Notes: generated by a model from the sequence alone, not told the origin. Counted from the stretch's first letter, positions 50,535 through 59,392 are shown. The stretch: DNA of 64,000 nt from Blastochloris sulfoviridis (GCF_008630065.1 NZ_VWPL01000001.1:157884-221883); one strand, 5' to 3'. A program made the numbers and translations.

Positions 50535-51017
50535 CTAGTTCGACGACGACGAGATATCGGCCGCGGACCCCGCGCCGCCCTCCTGCCCGTCGGCGCCCAA
50601 GGAGCGCACCTCATAGGCGCTGCGTTCGCCCGGCGATCTGTAGACATAGGAATTCCCCCACGGATCGTTGGGGACGGTGCCGCCCTTGAGATAGGGGCCG
50701 TTCCACCCGCCCGCGCCGCCATCCGGGCGCACCAGCGCGGTGAGGCCCTCGGCGCTCGACGGGTAGCGGCCGACGTCGAGATAGAAGAGATCGAGCGCGC
50801 TCGAAAAGCTCTGGATCTGGATCTTGGCGGCCTTCATCTTGGAGTCGCTCAGATAGTTGAGCACCCGCGGGCCGACCAGGGCCATGATCATGCCGATGAT
50901 GGTGATCACCACCAGCATCTCGACCAGCGTGAAGCCGCGCTGGCCATGGAGTCTCCGCCGCCGGCCGCCACGCCGCGCGGCGCCGTTCGCCTCAAGGTTT
51001 CCCACCCGCAGCTTCAT
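50535..51017 (-). CDS. gspG: Type II secretion major pseudopilin GspG
   Basis: A 160-residue major pseudopilin that builds the periplasmic pseudopilus. It has a rather long, Arg-rich leader (about 28 residues) ending in HGQRG, before FTLVEMLVVITIIGMIMALV with Glu5. The globular domain has LDLFYLDVGRYPSSAEGLTAL, LKGGTVPNDPWGNSYVY and YEVRSLGADGQEGG, the calcium-loop region of GspG. The ATG at 51017 lies 17 bases after the gspF stop; a GTG two codons upstream is possible. The gene is intact, unlike gspH and gspI, and ends directly before the gspH ATG. Confidence 0.95.
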   Translation of the reverse strand: MKLRVGNLEANGAARRGGRRRRLHGQRGFTLVEMLVVITIIGMIMALVGPRVLNYLSDSKMKAAKIQIQSFSSALDLFYLDVGRYPSSAEGLTALVRPDGGAGGWNGPYLKGGTVPNDPWGNSYVYRSPGERSAYEVRSLGADGQEGGAGSAADISSSSN

Positions 51018-51034
51018 CGTCACCCGTCTCCCAC

Positions 51035-52249
51035 TCATCCCACGATTTGACTGACCGACAACAGCGCCGTCATCACCGACACGATCAGGCCGCCCACCAC
51101 GATGCTGATGACGACGATGGCCAGCGGCCCGATGATGCCGACGATCTTGTCGAGATGGCGCTGCAGCTTGGCCTCGTAGAAATCGGCGACGCGGCCGGCC
51201 AGCACCGGAAGCTGCCCGGTCTCCTCGCCGAGCCGCAGCATGCGCACCGCCATCGGCGGCAGGATGGCGCTGACCGCCAGCGCATCCGACAGCTTGCCGC
51301 CGTGGCGCACCCGGTCGGCCATCGCCGTCCACACGTCGAGGCTGCCGGTCACCGCCATGATGTCGACCAGGATGCGCAGCGTCGCCGTCAGCGTGACGCC
51401 GCTGCCGAGCAGGATGCCGAGGTTGCGGCAGAACAGCGCCGTGCGGTGGAAGCTGAACACCGTCGCCACCCCCGGCATCCGCGCCACCTCCGACACGACA
51501 CCTGCGCGAATGGCCGGCCGCCGCCAGGCGAGCCAGGCGCCGATGACCAGCGCCGCCGCCGTAACCGCGATCTCCAGCCCGTGGCCGCGCAAGAGATCGG
51601 ACAGCGCGAGAAAGGTCTCGATCACCGGATCGGTCTTGGCGTTGAAGTCGTGCAGCACCGACGAGAACTGCGGCAGCACGGCGACGACGAAGAAGATCAG
51701 CACGCCGCCCGCCGCCAGCAGCACGAAGGCCGGATAATGCAGCGCGTCGGTGAGCTTGCGGCGCAGCGCCTCGGCGCGCACGCGCTCGTTGCCCAGCATC
51801 TCCAGCACGTGATCGAGCGTGCCCGACATCTCGCCGACCCGCACCAGCGCCACATACATCGGCGTGAACAGATGCGGATGGCGGCCGAGCGCCTCGGCGA
51901 AGCTCTCGCCGCCCAGGATGGCGGCGCGGATCTTGACCACGGTCGGCCGCAGCCGGCCGACATCCATGTCGTTGGCGAGGAGGTCGAGCCCGTCGTCGAG
52001 CCGCGCCCCGGCCTTGAGCAGCAGCGCAAGGTCGCGGGTGAAGATCGTCACGTCCTCGGCCTTGGGCCGCGAGAACATCGCCAGCGAGAACGACGACAAG
52101 GCCGCCGAGCCGTCCTCCGGCGCGGTCTCGATCGGCACGAGGCCGAGATATTCGATGCGGTGGGAGACTTCCGCCACGCTGGGTGCGGCGATCGAGCCGG
52201 TGACGATCTCGCCGGTCTGGGTCAGCGCGCGGTAGCGGAAGTTCGGCAT
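51035..52249 (-). CDS. gspF: Type II secretion inner-membrane protein GspF
   Basis: A 404-residue polytopic platform protein that works with the GspE ATPase. It has two homologous cytosolic domains of the T2SSF family, with FTRDLALLLKAGARLDDGLD in the first and FCRNLGILLGSGVTLTATLR in the second. Three transmembrane helices are visible: FVLLAAGGVLIFFVVAVLP, IAVTAAALVIGAWLAW and a C-terminal one (GPLAIVVISIVVGGLIVSV). The N-terminus MPNFRYRALTQTG is standard. It follows the gspE stop by two bases. Confidence 0.96.
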   Translation of the reverse strand: MPNFRYRALTQTGEIVTGSIAAPSVAEVSHRIEYLGLVPIETAPEDGSAALSSFSLAMFSRPKAEDVTIFTRDLALLLKAGARLDDGLDLLANDMDVGRLRPTVVKIRAAILGGESFAEALGRHPHLFTPMYVALVRVGEMSGTLDHVLEMLGNERVRAEALRRKLTDALHYPAFVLLAAGGVLIFFVVAVLPQFSSVLHDFNAKTDPVIETFLALSDLLRGHGLEIAVTAAALVIGAWLAWRRPAIRAGVVSEVARMPGVATVFSFHRTALFCRNLGILLGSGVTLTATLRILVDIMAVTGSLDVWTAMADRVRHGGKLSDALAVSAILPPMAVRMLRLGEETGQLPVLAGRVADFYEAKLQRHLDKIVGIIGPLAIVVISIVVGGLIVSVMTALLSVSQIVG

Positions 52250-52251
52250 GG

Positions 52252-53937
52252 TCAGCGCACCGTGGTCACGCGCAGCACCTCGGCCGGCGAGGTCAGGCCG
52301 GCGCGGCACTTGGCGAGGCCGTCGTCGATCATCGTCGTCATGCCGTTTCGGATCGCCACCTTGTCGATCGCCGCCCAGTCGGAGGCAGAATCGACGAGGT
52401 TTCGCACCTCCTCGGTCATTTCGAGGATTTCGAACACGCCGAGCCGGCCGCGATAGCCGGTGCCGCCGCAGCGCTCGCAGCCGGCCGGCTCGAAGATGGT
52501 CTCGCCGGCCGCGAGCCCCAGCGCGGCGTAGCGCGGGTCGGCGGCGATGTCGGCCTCGGTCAGCGCGCGCGGCGCCTTGCAGCGCTCGCAGAGCTGGCGC
52601 ACCAGCCGCTGCGCGATCACCGCGCGCAAGGTGGAGCGCAGCAGGAAGGCCTCGACGCCGAGATCGAGCAGGCGCGGCACGGCGGCCGCCGCCGTCTCGG
52701 TGTGCAGCGTGGTGAGCACCAGATGGCCGGTGAGCGCGGCGTGCACGGCGATGTGCGCGGTCTCGGAGTCACGCACCTCGCCGACCATGATGACGTCCGG
52801 ATCCTGGCGCACGAAGGAGCGCAGCGCGGCGGCGAAGGTCAGCCCGATCGCCGGCTTTGCCTGCGTCTGATTGATGCCGGCGATCTCGTATTCCACCGGA
52901 TCCTCGATGGTGAGAATCTTGCGCGTCGGCTCGTTGAGGATCGACAGCACGGTGGCGAGCGTCGTCGTCTTGCCGCTGCCGGTGGGACCAGTGACGACGA
53001 TCATGCCGTGCGGCAGCGTCAAGAGCCGCCGCAGGATGGCGTCGTCGCGCTCCAGGAAGCCGAGCTTCTCGATCGCCAGCAGGCCGCGCTCCTTGGACAG
53101 CAGGCGGATGACCGCGGACTCGCCGTGCTGGGTGGGCATGATGGCGATGCGCATGTCGAGCTCGCCGCGCGACAGCCGCACGCGGGCGCCGCCGTCCTGC
53201 GGCAGGCGCCGCTCGGCGATGTTGAGGCCGGACAGGATCTTGATGCGCGAGATGACCGCCTGCGGCAGCGCGCCGGCCGGCGTCGGCACCGTGCGCAGCA
53301 GGCCGTCGACGCGCATGCGGATCACCAAAGCGTTGCGCCCGGGCTCGATGTGGATGTCGCTGGCGCGCAGCTCCACCGCGGTCTCGAACAGATCGTTGAC
53401 CGCGCGCACCACCGGCGCGCCGCTGGCGAGATCGCGCAAGGAGTCGATGTCGTCCTCGTGCGCCGGACCGCTTGCTGCGCCTTCGGCAGCCGGCCCTGCC
53501 TGCTCCTCGCCCAGGCGCTGCTCCAGCGCGGTGGTGATGTCCTCGAAGCTGGCGATGCGGATCGCCAGCCCCTCGCCCAGCACAATGGTGGCGGCGCGGA
53601 TGGCCGCCGTGTCGGTGGGATCGGCGAGCGCGACGGTGGCGGCGTCGCCCGGCCCCGCGAACGGATAGATCATCACCTCGCGCAGGAAGCGGCGCGAGAA
53701 CTGCTGGACGAGCGGGCGCGCCGCCAGGAGATCGGGCAGCGCCAGCCGCGGCAGGTCAAAGTAGGCGGCCACCTCGTCGGCGAAGTCGGACGCCGACAGC
53801 TCGCTCGCCTCCCACAGCTTGCGCAGGCTGCGCCCGCCGGTCGCGCCCGACGCCTCCTGCTGCATGCTGGCGGGCGGACGGTGGCCGATCCTGCTGTGAA
53901 GGTGGGCCGCGAAATCGCCCGCGCGCACATTGACCAT
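52252..53937 (-). CDS. gspE: Type II secretion ATPase GspE
   Basis: A 561-residue hexameric ATPase at the cytosolic face that powers pseudopilus assembly. The N-terminal domain (1-150) is GspE-like and docks on GspL. Then come SDIHIEPG (193-200), the Walker A GPTGSGKTTT (317-326), the aspartate box ILTIEDPVEY, Walker B DVIMVGEVRD (381-390) and the histidine box LTTLHTET. The zinc-binding tetracysteine is at C450, C453, C487 and C490. It is the first gene of the minus-strand operon, divergent from gspD across a 613-bp region. Confidence 0.97.
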   Translation of the reverse strand: MVNVRAGDFAAHLHSRIGHRPPASMQQEASGATGGRSLRKLWEASELSASDFADEVAAYFDLPRLALPDLLAARPLVQQFSRRFLREVMIYPFAGPGDAATVALADPTDTAAIRAATIVLGEGLAIRIASFEDITTALEQRLGEEQAGPAAEGAASGPAHEDDIDSLRDLASGAPVVRAVNDLFETAVELRASDIHIEPGRNALVIRMRVDGLLRTVPTPAGALPQAVISRIKILSGLNIAERRLPQDGGARVRLSRGELDMRIAIMPTQHGESAVIRLLSKERGLLAIEKLGFLERDDAILRRLLTLPHGMIVVTGPTGSGKTTTLATVLSILNEPTRKILTIEDPVEYEIAGINQTQAKPAIGLTFAAALRSFVRQDPDVIMVGEVRDSETAHIAVHAALTGHLVLTTLHTETAAAAVPRLLDLGVEAFLLRSTLRAVIAQRLVRQLCERCKAPRALTEADIAADPRYAALGLAAGETIFEPAGCERCGGTGYRGRLGVFEILEMTEEVRNLVDSASDWAAIDKVAIRNGMTTMIDDGLAKCRAGLTSPAEVLRVTTVR

Positions 53938-54050
53938 GAGCGTGTTCCGAGATGGGCGCGTTCCGAGACCGCACTGCCAGCCGCCAGACTGCCGGCCTCA
54001 AGGCGGCAACCGTGCCCCTTCTATCACCGGCTCCTTATTGGATTTGTGAC

Positions 54051-54162
54051 GCTGCCGCGACTTATGCTCGTGTCGCTGCCGCGACTTATGCTCGTGTCGC
54101 TGCCGCGACTTATGCTCGTGTCGCTGCCGCGACTTATGCTCGTGTCGCTGCCGCGACTTGGC
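54051..54162. repeat. 24-bp tandem repeat, four full units plus a partial
   Basis: GCTGCCGCGACTTATGCTCG plus TGTC is repeated exactly at 54051, 54075, 54099 and 54123. A truncated fifth unit (GCTGCCGCGACTT) begins at 54147. The copies show no mismatches, so the expansion is recent or selected. Confidence 0.95.
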
Positions 54163-54207
54163 AGGCCCTGTCATGTGGCCTTCGGATGGATGGATCGGCT
54201 TCTTCTT

Positions 54208-54353
54208 CCCTCTCCCCTTGCGGGAGAGGGTGCCGAGACCGAACGAAGCGAGGTCGAGCCGGGTGAGGGGTTTCTTCAAACGCAGTGATTTCACCCCTCA
54301 CCCGCCTCGCGATCTGACGATCGCTCGCCACCCTCTCCCACAAGGGGAGAGGG
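54208..54353. repeat. Family A palindromic repeat, copy 6
   Basis: Full-length copy (CCCTCTCCCCTTGCGGGAG left end, CTCCCACAAGGGGAGAGG right end) between the 24-bp tandem array and gspD. Confidence 0.9.
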
Positions 54354-54550
54354 GAAGAGCGCGGCGCACGACCAGTGGCTGTTTCGAGCTGACGTCTCGG
54401 AAGCGGAAATGGCATCACCATCCGCAGCGACCGCGTCCGCACGCAACGCCAATACACCTGTCACATTCCGCGGCTAAAAGCCTTCAAGCCTGGGGTTCGC
54501 GCGGCGACGTGCGGGCTCGTGTCAGCGTTGAAGTCGAACAGGTGAGACAG

Positions 54551-56899
54551 GTGGGACAGCCAATCCGCCGAGACCCGGCGCGTCGATGCGGATTGCTTGT
54601 CGTGTGTTCCGCAATCTGCGCGACGCTGCTTGCAGCCTGCAATGCGGTGCCGCTCGGCCCCGATGACGGGCGCGAACCGGACGTGTTCGACAAGGTCCGG
54701 GCGATCGACCTATGGCCGCGCTTTCCTTCCCAGGTTCAGCAGAACGAGCCCTCAACCGGCAAGCGCGTCGCGACGGCTGTCTATATCGGCGACGAGAACG
54801 CCGCGCTCGCCACGCCGGCGCAGGCCCAGTCATCCGCCGACGGCCAGCGCTACGACCTCAATTTCGAGAACACGCCGGTGGCGTCGGTGGCCAAGGTCGT
54901 GCTCGGCGACATTCTCAGCGTCGGCTACACCATCGATCCGCGCGTGCAGGGCACGGTGAGCATGGCCTCCGGCCGGCCGGTGGCGAAATCCGACATCGCC
55001 TTCGTGCTGGAGAACGCGCTGCGGCTGAGCGGCGTCGCGCTGGTGCGCGACCCGTCCGGCTATCGGCTGATGCCGCAGGCCGAGGCGGTCGGCGCCGGCG
55101 GCGTCGATGCCCCGGGGCGGGCCGAGCCGGGCTACGGCCTCTCGGTGGTGCCGCTGCAATATGTCTCGGCGCAGACGCTGCTGAAGCTGATCGACAGCTT
55201 CGCCACCAAGCCCGGCATGGTGCGGGCCGAGCCCGGCCGCAACCTGATCATCATCCAGGGCACCGGCAGCGAGCGGCGCAACGCCATCGATCTGGCGCTG
55301 AGCTTCGATGCCGACTGGATGCGCGGCCAGTCGGTCGGCATCTTCCCGATCCGCAACAGCAATCCCGAGCCGATCATCAGCGAGATGGAGAAGATCCTGG
55401 ACTCGGGCGAAGGCGGCCTGAGCCAGAACGTGGTCAAGTTCCAATCCATCGCCCGCATGAACGCGGTGCTGGCGGTGACGCGCAAGCCCGAGGTGCTGAG
55501 GACGGTCGAGACGTGGATCCGCCGCCTCGACGAGGCCGACACCGCGCGGGCCGGCGTGCGCGTCTACACCCTGAAATACGGCGAGGCCCGCCACGTGGCG
55601 CGCCTGCTCAACGAGATGTTCGTGGGCGGCGGCGGATCGTCGGCGTCGAACTCGCTCGACAGCGCCAGCAACCAGCTCGCGCCGGGCTCGGGCGCCTCCT
55701 CCAGCTCCAGCCTGGGCTCAAGCTCGGGCTCAAGCAGCGGCTCGAGTTCGAGCATCAGCCGCCTGTCGGCCGGCAACAGCGGCCAGTCGTCCTCCAGCGG
55801 CCTCGGCGGGCGCTCGCAGAGCGGCAGCGGCGACGCCGGTGGCGGCGCGTCGCTGTCCGGCGGCGCCAGCCAGGGCGGGCTCGGCCTCACCTCCGCGGTG
55901 TCGTCCGGCGGCGGCGGCACGCCGATCATGCAGAACGTGCGCATCACCGCCGATCCGGTCAACAATGCGCTGCTGATCTATGCCAACCAGGAGAACTACA
56001 CCATCATCGAGCGGACGCTGCGCCAGATCGACCGGCCGCAGCTCCAGGTGGGCATCGACGCCACCATCGCCGAGGTGACGCTCAACGACAACCTGACCTA
56101 TGGCGTGCAGTTCTTCCTCACCAGCAAGAATCTCGGCCTGCCGGCGGACCGCGGCTCGGTGCTCAACACCGCCGCCGCCACCGTCACCAAGACGTTCATC
56201 AACCGCGCGCTGCCCGGCTTCAACTTCCTGGTCGGCCCGGAATCGCAGCCGAACATGATCCTCGATGCGCTGCATTCGGTGACCGACGTCAAGGTGCTGT
56301 CGAACCCCTCGGTGGTGGTGATCGACAATGAGGTGGCGACGCTGCAGGTGGGCGACGAGGTGCCGGTGTCGACCGGCAGCGCCACCGTGCTCACCACCTC
56401 CAACACGGTGGTCAACACCATCGACTATCGCAACACCGGCGTCATCCTGCGCGTGGTGCCGCGCATCAATGCCAACGGCACCGTGCGGCTCGACATCGAG
56501 CAGGAGATCAGCAACGTCGCCAACACCTCGACGGGGTCGTCGTCGTCCTCGTCGTCGAGCTCATCGAGCACGCTGACGCCGACCGTGTCGCAGCGCAAGG
56601 TGCGCAGCTCGATCTCGGTGGCCAGCGGCCAGACCGTGCTGCTCGCCGGGCTGATCAGCGAGCGCCAATCGGGCGTGCGCGACGGCGTGCCGATCCTCGA
56701 CCAGATCCCGCTGATCGGCGAGGCGTTCTCGCAGACCGGCAAGACGATCAACCGCACCGAGCTGATCATCTTCATCCGGCCGCAGATCATCCGCGACAGC
56801 GTCGACGCCCATTATGTCGCCGAGGAGCTGCGCACCAAGCTGCGCGGCACCATCGGCGCGGTCGGAGCGGGCACGCCGCTTCTGCCGAACTACCGCTGA
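54551..56899 (+). CDS. gspD: Type II secretion secretin GspD
   Basis: A 782-residue outer-membrane secretin that forms the exit channel. The N-terminus is a lipoprotein signal (LLVVCSAICATLLAAC, lipobox LAAC). N-domains follow (YDLNFENTPVASVAKVVLGD; VVPLQYVSAQTLLKLI; VYTLKYGEARHVARLLNEMF). A long Ser/Gly-rich insertion follows, with runs such as SGSSSGSSSS. The secretin core has VQFFLTSKN, VKVLSNPSVVVIDNEVATLQ and VGDEVPV, and a C-terminal VLLAGLISERQS, DQIPLIGEAFSQTGKTINRT, ELIIFIRPQII. A second Ser run (about 10 residues) interrupts the core. I chose the GTG at 54551; GTG 54542 is an alternative. An out-of-frame ATG at 54586 would fit after a one-base deletion. Confidence 0.94.
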   Translation: MGQPIRRDPARRCGLLVVCSAICATLLAACNAVPLGPDDGREPDVFDKVRAIDLWPRFPSQVQQNEPSTGKRVATAVYIGDENAALATPAQAQSSADGQRYDLNFENTPVASVAKVVLGDILSVGYTIDPRVQGTVSMASGRPVAKSDIAFVLENALRLSGVALVRDPSGYRLMPQAEAVGAGGVDAPGRAEPGYGLSVVPLQYVSAQTLLKLIDSFATKPGMVRAEPGRNLIIIQGTGSERRNAIDLALSFDADWMRGQSVGIFPIRNSNPEPIISEMEKILDSGEGGLSQNVVKFQSIARMNAVLAVTRKPEVLRTVETWIRRLDEADTARAGVRVYTLKYGEARHVARLLNEMFVGGGGSSASNSLDSASNQLAPGSGASSSSSLGSSSGSSSGSSSSISRLSAGNSGQSSSSGLGGRSQSGSGDAGGGASLSGGASQGGLGLTSAVSSGGGGTPIMQNVRITADPVNNALLIYANQENYTIIERTLRQIDRPQLQVGIDATIAEVTLNDNLTYGVQFFLTSKNLGLPADRGSVLNTAAATVTKTFINRALPGFNFLVGPESQPNMILDALHSVTDVKVLSNPSVVVIDNEVATLQVGDEVPVSTGSATVLTTSNTVVNTIDYRNTGVILRVVPRINANGTVRLDIEQEISNVANTSTGSSSSSSSSSSSTLTPTVSQRKVRSSISVASGQTVLLAGLISERQSGVRDGVPILDQIPLIGEAFSQTGKTINRTELIIFIRPQIIRDSVDAHYVAEELRTKLRGTIGAVGAGTPLLPNYR

Positions 56900-56915
56900 T
56901 TGGGATGCGCAAGCG

Positions 56916-57518
56916 ATGCGGATGACGGCCGGCATGGATGAAGGCACGCAACGGCAAGCGCGCATGCGTCGAGGGCGGCCCTTGCTGGCGCTGCTGGCGC
57001 TCGGCGCCACCCTGCTCGCCGCATCGCCGCCGGCCCGTGCCGACAGCCTCGCTTCCGGCCGCGCCGCCTATGCGCGCGGCGACTATGCCAAGGCGGCGCG
57101 GGTGTTCACCACGCTGGCCGAGCGCGGCAATGCCCGCGCCCAGGCGATACTCGGCTTCATGTTCGCCACCGGCCAGGGCGTGCCGCAGGCCTATGACGCC
57201 GCGGTCTACTGGTATCGGCTCGCCGCCGAACAGGGCGAGACGCGGGCGCAGTATCTGCTCGGCCTGATGTACGACAAGGGCCTCGGCGTGCCGATCGACA
57301 CGGTCGCCGCCCACAAATGGCTGAACCTCGCCACGGCCGGCGCCACGCCGCGCAACCGCGAATATTTCCAGCGGCTGCGCGATGCGGTGGCCTCGAAGAT
57401 GACGCTGGGCCAGATCGCCGAGGCGCAATGGCTGGCGCTGGAATGGACCGAGCGCCAGCGCGGCCCGAGCCTGCCGCCGCCTCCTCCGGGCGCCATTGCG
57501 ATCGACCCGCTTCAGTAG
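56916..57518 (+). CDS. Sel1-like repeat protein, exported
   Basis: A 200-residue protein with a likely signal peptide (PLLALLALGATLLAASPPARA). It has about three Sel1/TPR-like repeats of 36 residues: RAAYARGDYAKAARVFTTLA, ARAQAILGFMFATGQGV and TRAQYLLGLMYDKGLGV. The last contains the usual AHKWLNLATA helix. The tail is Pro-rich. Sel1 proteins mediate protein-protein contacts in envelope complexes. It starts 16 bases after gspD on the same strand, so it may be co-transcribed and assist the secretin, but this is inference. Alternative ATGs lie at 56922 and 56934. Confidence 0.85.
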   Translation: MRMTAGMDEGTQRQARMRRGRPLLALLALGATLLAASPPARADSLASGRAAYARGDYAKAARVFTTLAERGNARAQAILGFMFATGQGVPQAYDAAVYWYRLAAEQGETRAQYLLGLMYDKGLGVPIDTVAAHKWLNLATAGATPRNREYFQRLRDAVASKMTLGQIAEAQWLALEWTERQRGPSLPPPPPGAIAIDPLQ

Positions 57519-57672
57519 ACCACCGGCAGCGCCGCCGAGCCGAGGCCACCGCCGGCACCACGTGGTCACCCATCGCGTGGCTCGGCGGGCACCCTTGATC
57601 CCACCATCGTCCCATCCGGCATCCCGAAGGGATGAGCCGAAAATGGTATTAAAATAACAGCCGCGACCGCGG

Positions 57673-57770
57673 ACCGTTGGTTCCGGTCGCGGATTTTCGC
57701 GAAACCCTTGATTTCGGATGAGAAAATCCGCGAGAGTCAACAGCCCCACGCGTCAGCGTCTGGGGCCGTT
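57673..57770. repeat. Family B intergenic repeat, copy 2, with a REP-like hairpin just upstream
   Basis: Inverted near-copy of 14283-14380 (GGTTCCGGTCGCGGATTTTC, AATCCGCGAGAGTCAAC, ACGCGTCAGCGTCTGGGGCC). At 57621-57633 ATCCCGAAGGGAT forms a hairpin related to that at 5948-5960. The element ends five bases before the methyltransferase stop codon. The 256-bp gap holds no gene. Confidence 0.8.
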
Positions 57771-57774
57771 GGTA

Positions 57775-58506
57775 TTACACTTTCTGGGCGATGAGGAAGA
57801 AATCACCTTCCTCAAGCCGTCTTCCTGTCACCAGATTCCCAACAGTAATCGTCAAGTCAAACAACCCGCCGAAAACCGGGCTCTTGTGTCTCAAATGCTC
57901 TCGACGTGAACTCTCGTAAGAGCAGTTCAGGAGGATTTGCGCTCCAACGCCTTGAAGCATTGCCGACAGATTGTCTGGCGCAATGAGCGGATCGAAGACA
58001 GTTCGAAATGGCGGGTAACCTGGTTTTCCGGCGTTGAGATTCTTGAACAGGTTACGATGCACCCACACATGAAACCAGTGCGGCGTGTATGCGGTAATTA
58101 GACCCGACAGGGAATCTCTCTTTGGCGCGGCCAATATTATAATTCCACCGCGCTTGAGGCTGCCGATCAGCTTCACCAGGACAATCCGGGGATTATCGAG
58201 GTGCTCGATGACATCATAGCAGACCACCGCGTCATATTCAGCTTGCGGAATCGCAACAGTATGCAGGTCCCCGTGAATCTTATGGTCGGCATATTTGTTA
58301 TTTTCAAGCTGCTCCCGCGATATGTCGATCACCGTGATGCTGTTCGGCTTGTTGAAAGTCACATTTGACAGCGAACCCCCGCCCGCTTCAAGTATTGATA
58401 ATTGCTGACAATTCTCTTCCCATGAATTGATTACGTCGCACAGTTTCTTGTAGGCCGCCTCAAAGTTCAACACTTCCGACATGGCAGACACTCCAAATTC
58501 GCTCAC
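57775..58506 (-). CDS. Class I SAM-dependent methyltransferase
   Basis: A 243-residue cytosolic methyltransferase of the Methyltransf_11/UbiE-like group. Motif I is LSILEAGGGSLSNV, the SAM-binding acidic residue follows in ITVIDISREQLE, and YDAVVCYDVIEHLDNPRIVL is the diagnostic post-motif block. LKRGGIIILAAPKRDSLSGL is motif III. Many members of this type methylate small molecules or glycans. The coding DNA is visibly A+T-richer than its neighbours and uses codons such as AAT, ATT and TTA more often, which suggests acquisition. The start could also be the ATG at 58482 (MSEVLNFEA). No partner gene is adjacent. Confidence 0.88.
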   Translation of the reverse strand: MSEFGVSAMSEVLNFEAAYKKLCDVINSWEENCQQLSILEAGGGSLSNVTFNKPNSITVIDISREQLENNKYADHKIHGDLHTVAIPQAEYDAVVCYDVIEHLDNPRIVLVKLIGSLKRGGIIILAAPKRDSLSGLITAYTPHWFHVWVHRNLFKNLNAGKPGYPPFRTVFDPLIAPDNLSAMLQGVGAQILLNCSYESSRREHLRHKSPVFGGLFDLTITVGNLVTGRRLEEGDFFLIAQKV

Positions 58507-58626
58507 AGTTATTAAGTAGGTTCATATGAGAGCGTCTGCCAATCCCATTGATCAGACAGCCGCTATAGGATTTCGACTTGGCGCATTTTCTTTGGTAGGC
58601 CGGCATTCACTGTTGTGGAGAATGCT

Positions 58627-59283
58627 TCAGACGACATACAGGACCGCCTCCAGCAGCCAGCCGAGCCAGATCGCCGGCGCGAAGAACAGGCCGAACGGCA
58701 GCCGGCCGGTCGGGCGCAGCCGGCGGCGCAGGCCGCGACGGCGGAGCATGGCATAGCGCACCGCATAGGCGGCGAGCGCCGACAGCGCGGCGATCTCGAC
58801 GGCAAGCGGCATGACGAGCCAGCCGAGCCAGACGCCGGCCACCGCCGCCAGCTTGACGTCGCCGAGGCCGAGCCCCTCGCGGCCGCGCAGCCGCAGATGG
58901 ATTTCGCGCAGTACGAAAAACATCGCCGCAAGCACGCCGCCGCGCAGCGCCGCCGCGGCCAGCGCCTGCACCCCATCGTCACCCATCGCACTGGCGGCGG
59001 CGGCCGCATGACCGAGGCCGAGCAGCAGCGCCGCAGCGTTGAGCGAATCGGGAATGATGAAGCGGCGCGCGTCGATGGCGGCGATCGCCACCATGATCGC
59101 CGCCAGGCCGGCGCCGAGCCAGCCGGCGAGCCCCGGCAACGCGGCGATGCTGACGCCAGCGGCAGCAAACGCGATGACCGGCACCGCGGCGCCGCGTGCG
59201 CGCTCAAGCGGCGGCGATGCCGACGTGGCAGGCGAAACGCCGGCCCCTTGGCCGGATTTCACATCGAACGTGTCCGTGGTCAT
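58627..59283 (-). CDS. Prepilin peptidase, peptidase-only form (A24 family)
   Basis: A 218-residue integral-membrane aspartic protease with about six helices. The two catalytic aspartates are D71 in AAIDARRFIIPDSL and D142 in the GxGD motif GLGLGDVKLA. The N-terminal methylase domain with its paired CxxC motifs, present in standard PilD/GspO, is absent, so it may cleave without methylating. It probably processes the gsp pseudopilins about 4-8 kb away. The ATG at 59283 removes an upstream extension that runs through tandem repeats. Confidence 0.9.
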   Translation of the reverse strand: MTTDTFDVKSGQGAGVSPATSASPPLERARGAAVPVIAFAAAGVSIAALPGLAGWLGAGLAAIMVAIAAIDARRFIIPDSLNAAALLLGLGHAAAAASAMGDDGVQALAAAALRGGVLAAMFFVLREIHLRLRGREGLGLGDVKLAAVAGVWLGWLVMPLAVEIAALSALAAYAVRYAMLRRRGLRRRLRPTGRLPFGLFFAPAIWLGWLLEAVLYVV

Positions 59284-59307
59284 CGGTGTTCCCGGCCCGC
59301 GCACGGC

Positions 59308-59364
59308 AAGGTCTGCCTTCAAACACAAGGTCTGCCTTCAAACACAAGCCCTGTCTTCAAACGG
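59308..59364. repeat. 19-bp tandem repeats upstream of the prepilin peptidase gene
   Basis: AAGGTCTGCCTTCAAACAC occurs twice exactly (59308-59326, 59327-59345). A degenerate third unit AAGCCCTGTCTTCAAACGG follows at 59346-59364. It lies between the prepilin peptidase start and the terminator hairpin. Confidence 0.85.
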
Positions 59365-59365
59365 A

Positions 59366-59392
59366 TGTGCACCCGGCAAAGCCGGGTGCACA
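59366..59392 (-). terminator. Strong hairpin downstream of the PstS-like gene
   Basis: TGTGCACCCGGC-AAA-GCCGGGTGCACA is a perfect 12-bp stem with a 3-base loop, starting 18 bases after the stop of the PstS-like gene on the minus strand. There is no long T run after it, so it may work as a Rho-independent terminator only weakly, or as an mRNA-stabilising stem. Confidence 0.6.

Larger units (their letters stand above)
53938..54550. promoter_or_regulatory. 613-bp divergent gspE/gspD intergenic region
   Basis: The gap holds a 24-bp tandem array (54051-54162) and a full family A repeat (54208-54353). I see no gene; plus-strand frames passing through only translate the tandem repeat. Promoters for both gspE and gspD should be here, with the gspD promoter likely in 54355-54540, but no box is clear. 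Confidence 0.5.

Noticed and set aside
52702..54288. A 528-codon plus-strand frame with repeated LPRLMLVS units
   Set aside because: The repeat unit is merely translation of the 24-bp tandem array; the rest is antisense to gspE.
54158..54550. gspD starting at 54158 or beyond
   Set aside because: That would translate a family A repeat and place the lipoprotein signal about 150 residues inside the protein. GTG starts just before the signal peptide are more sensible.
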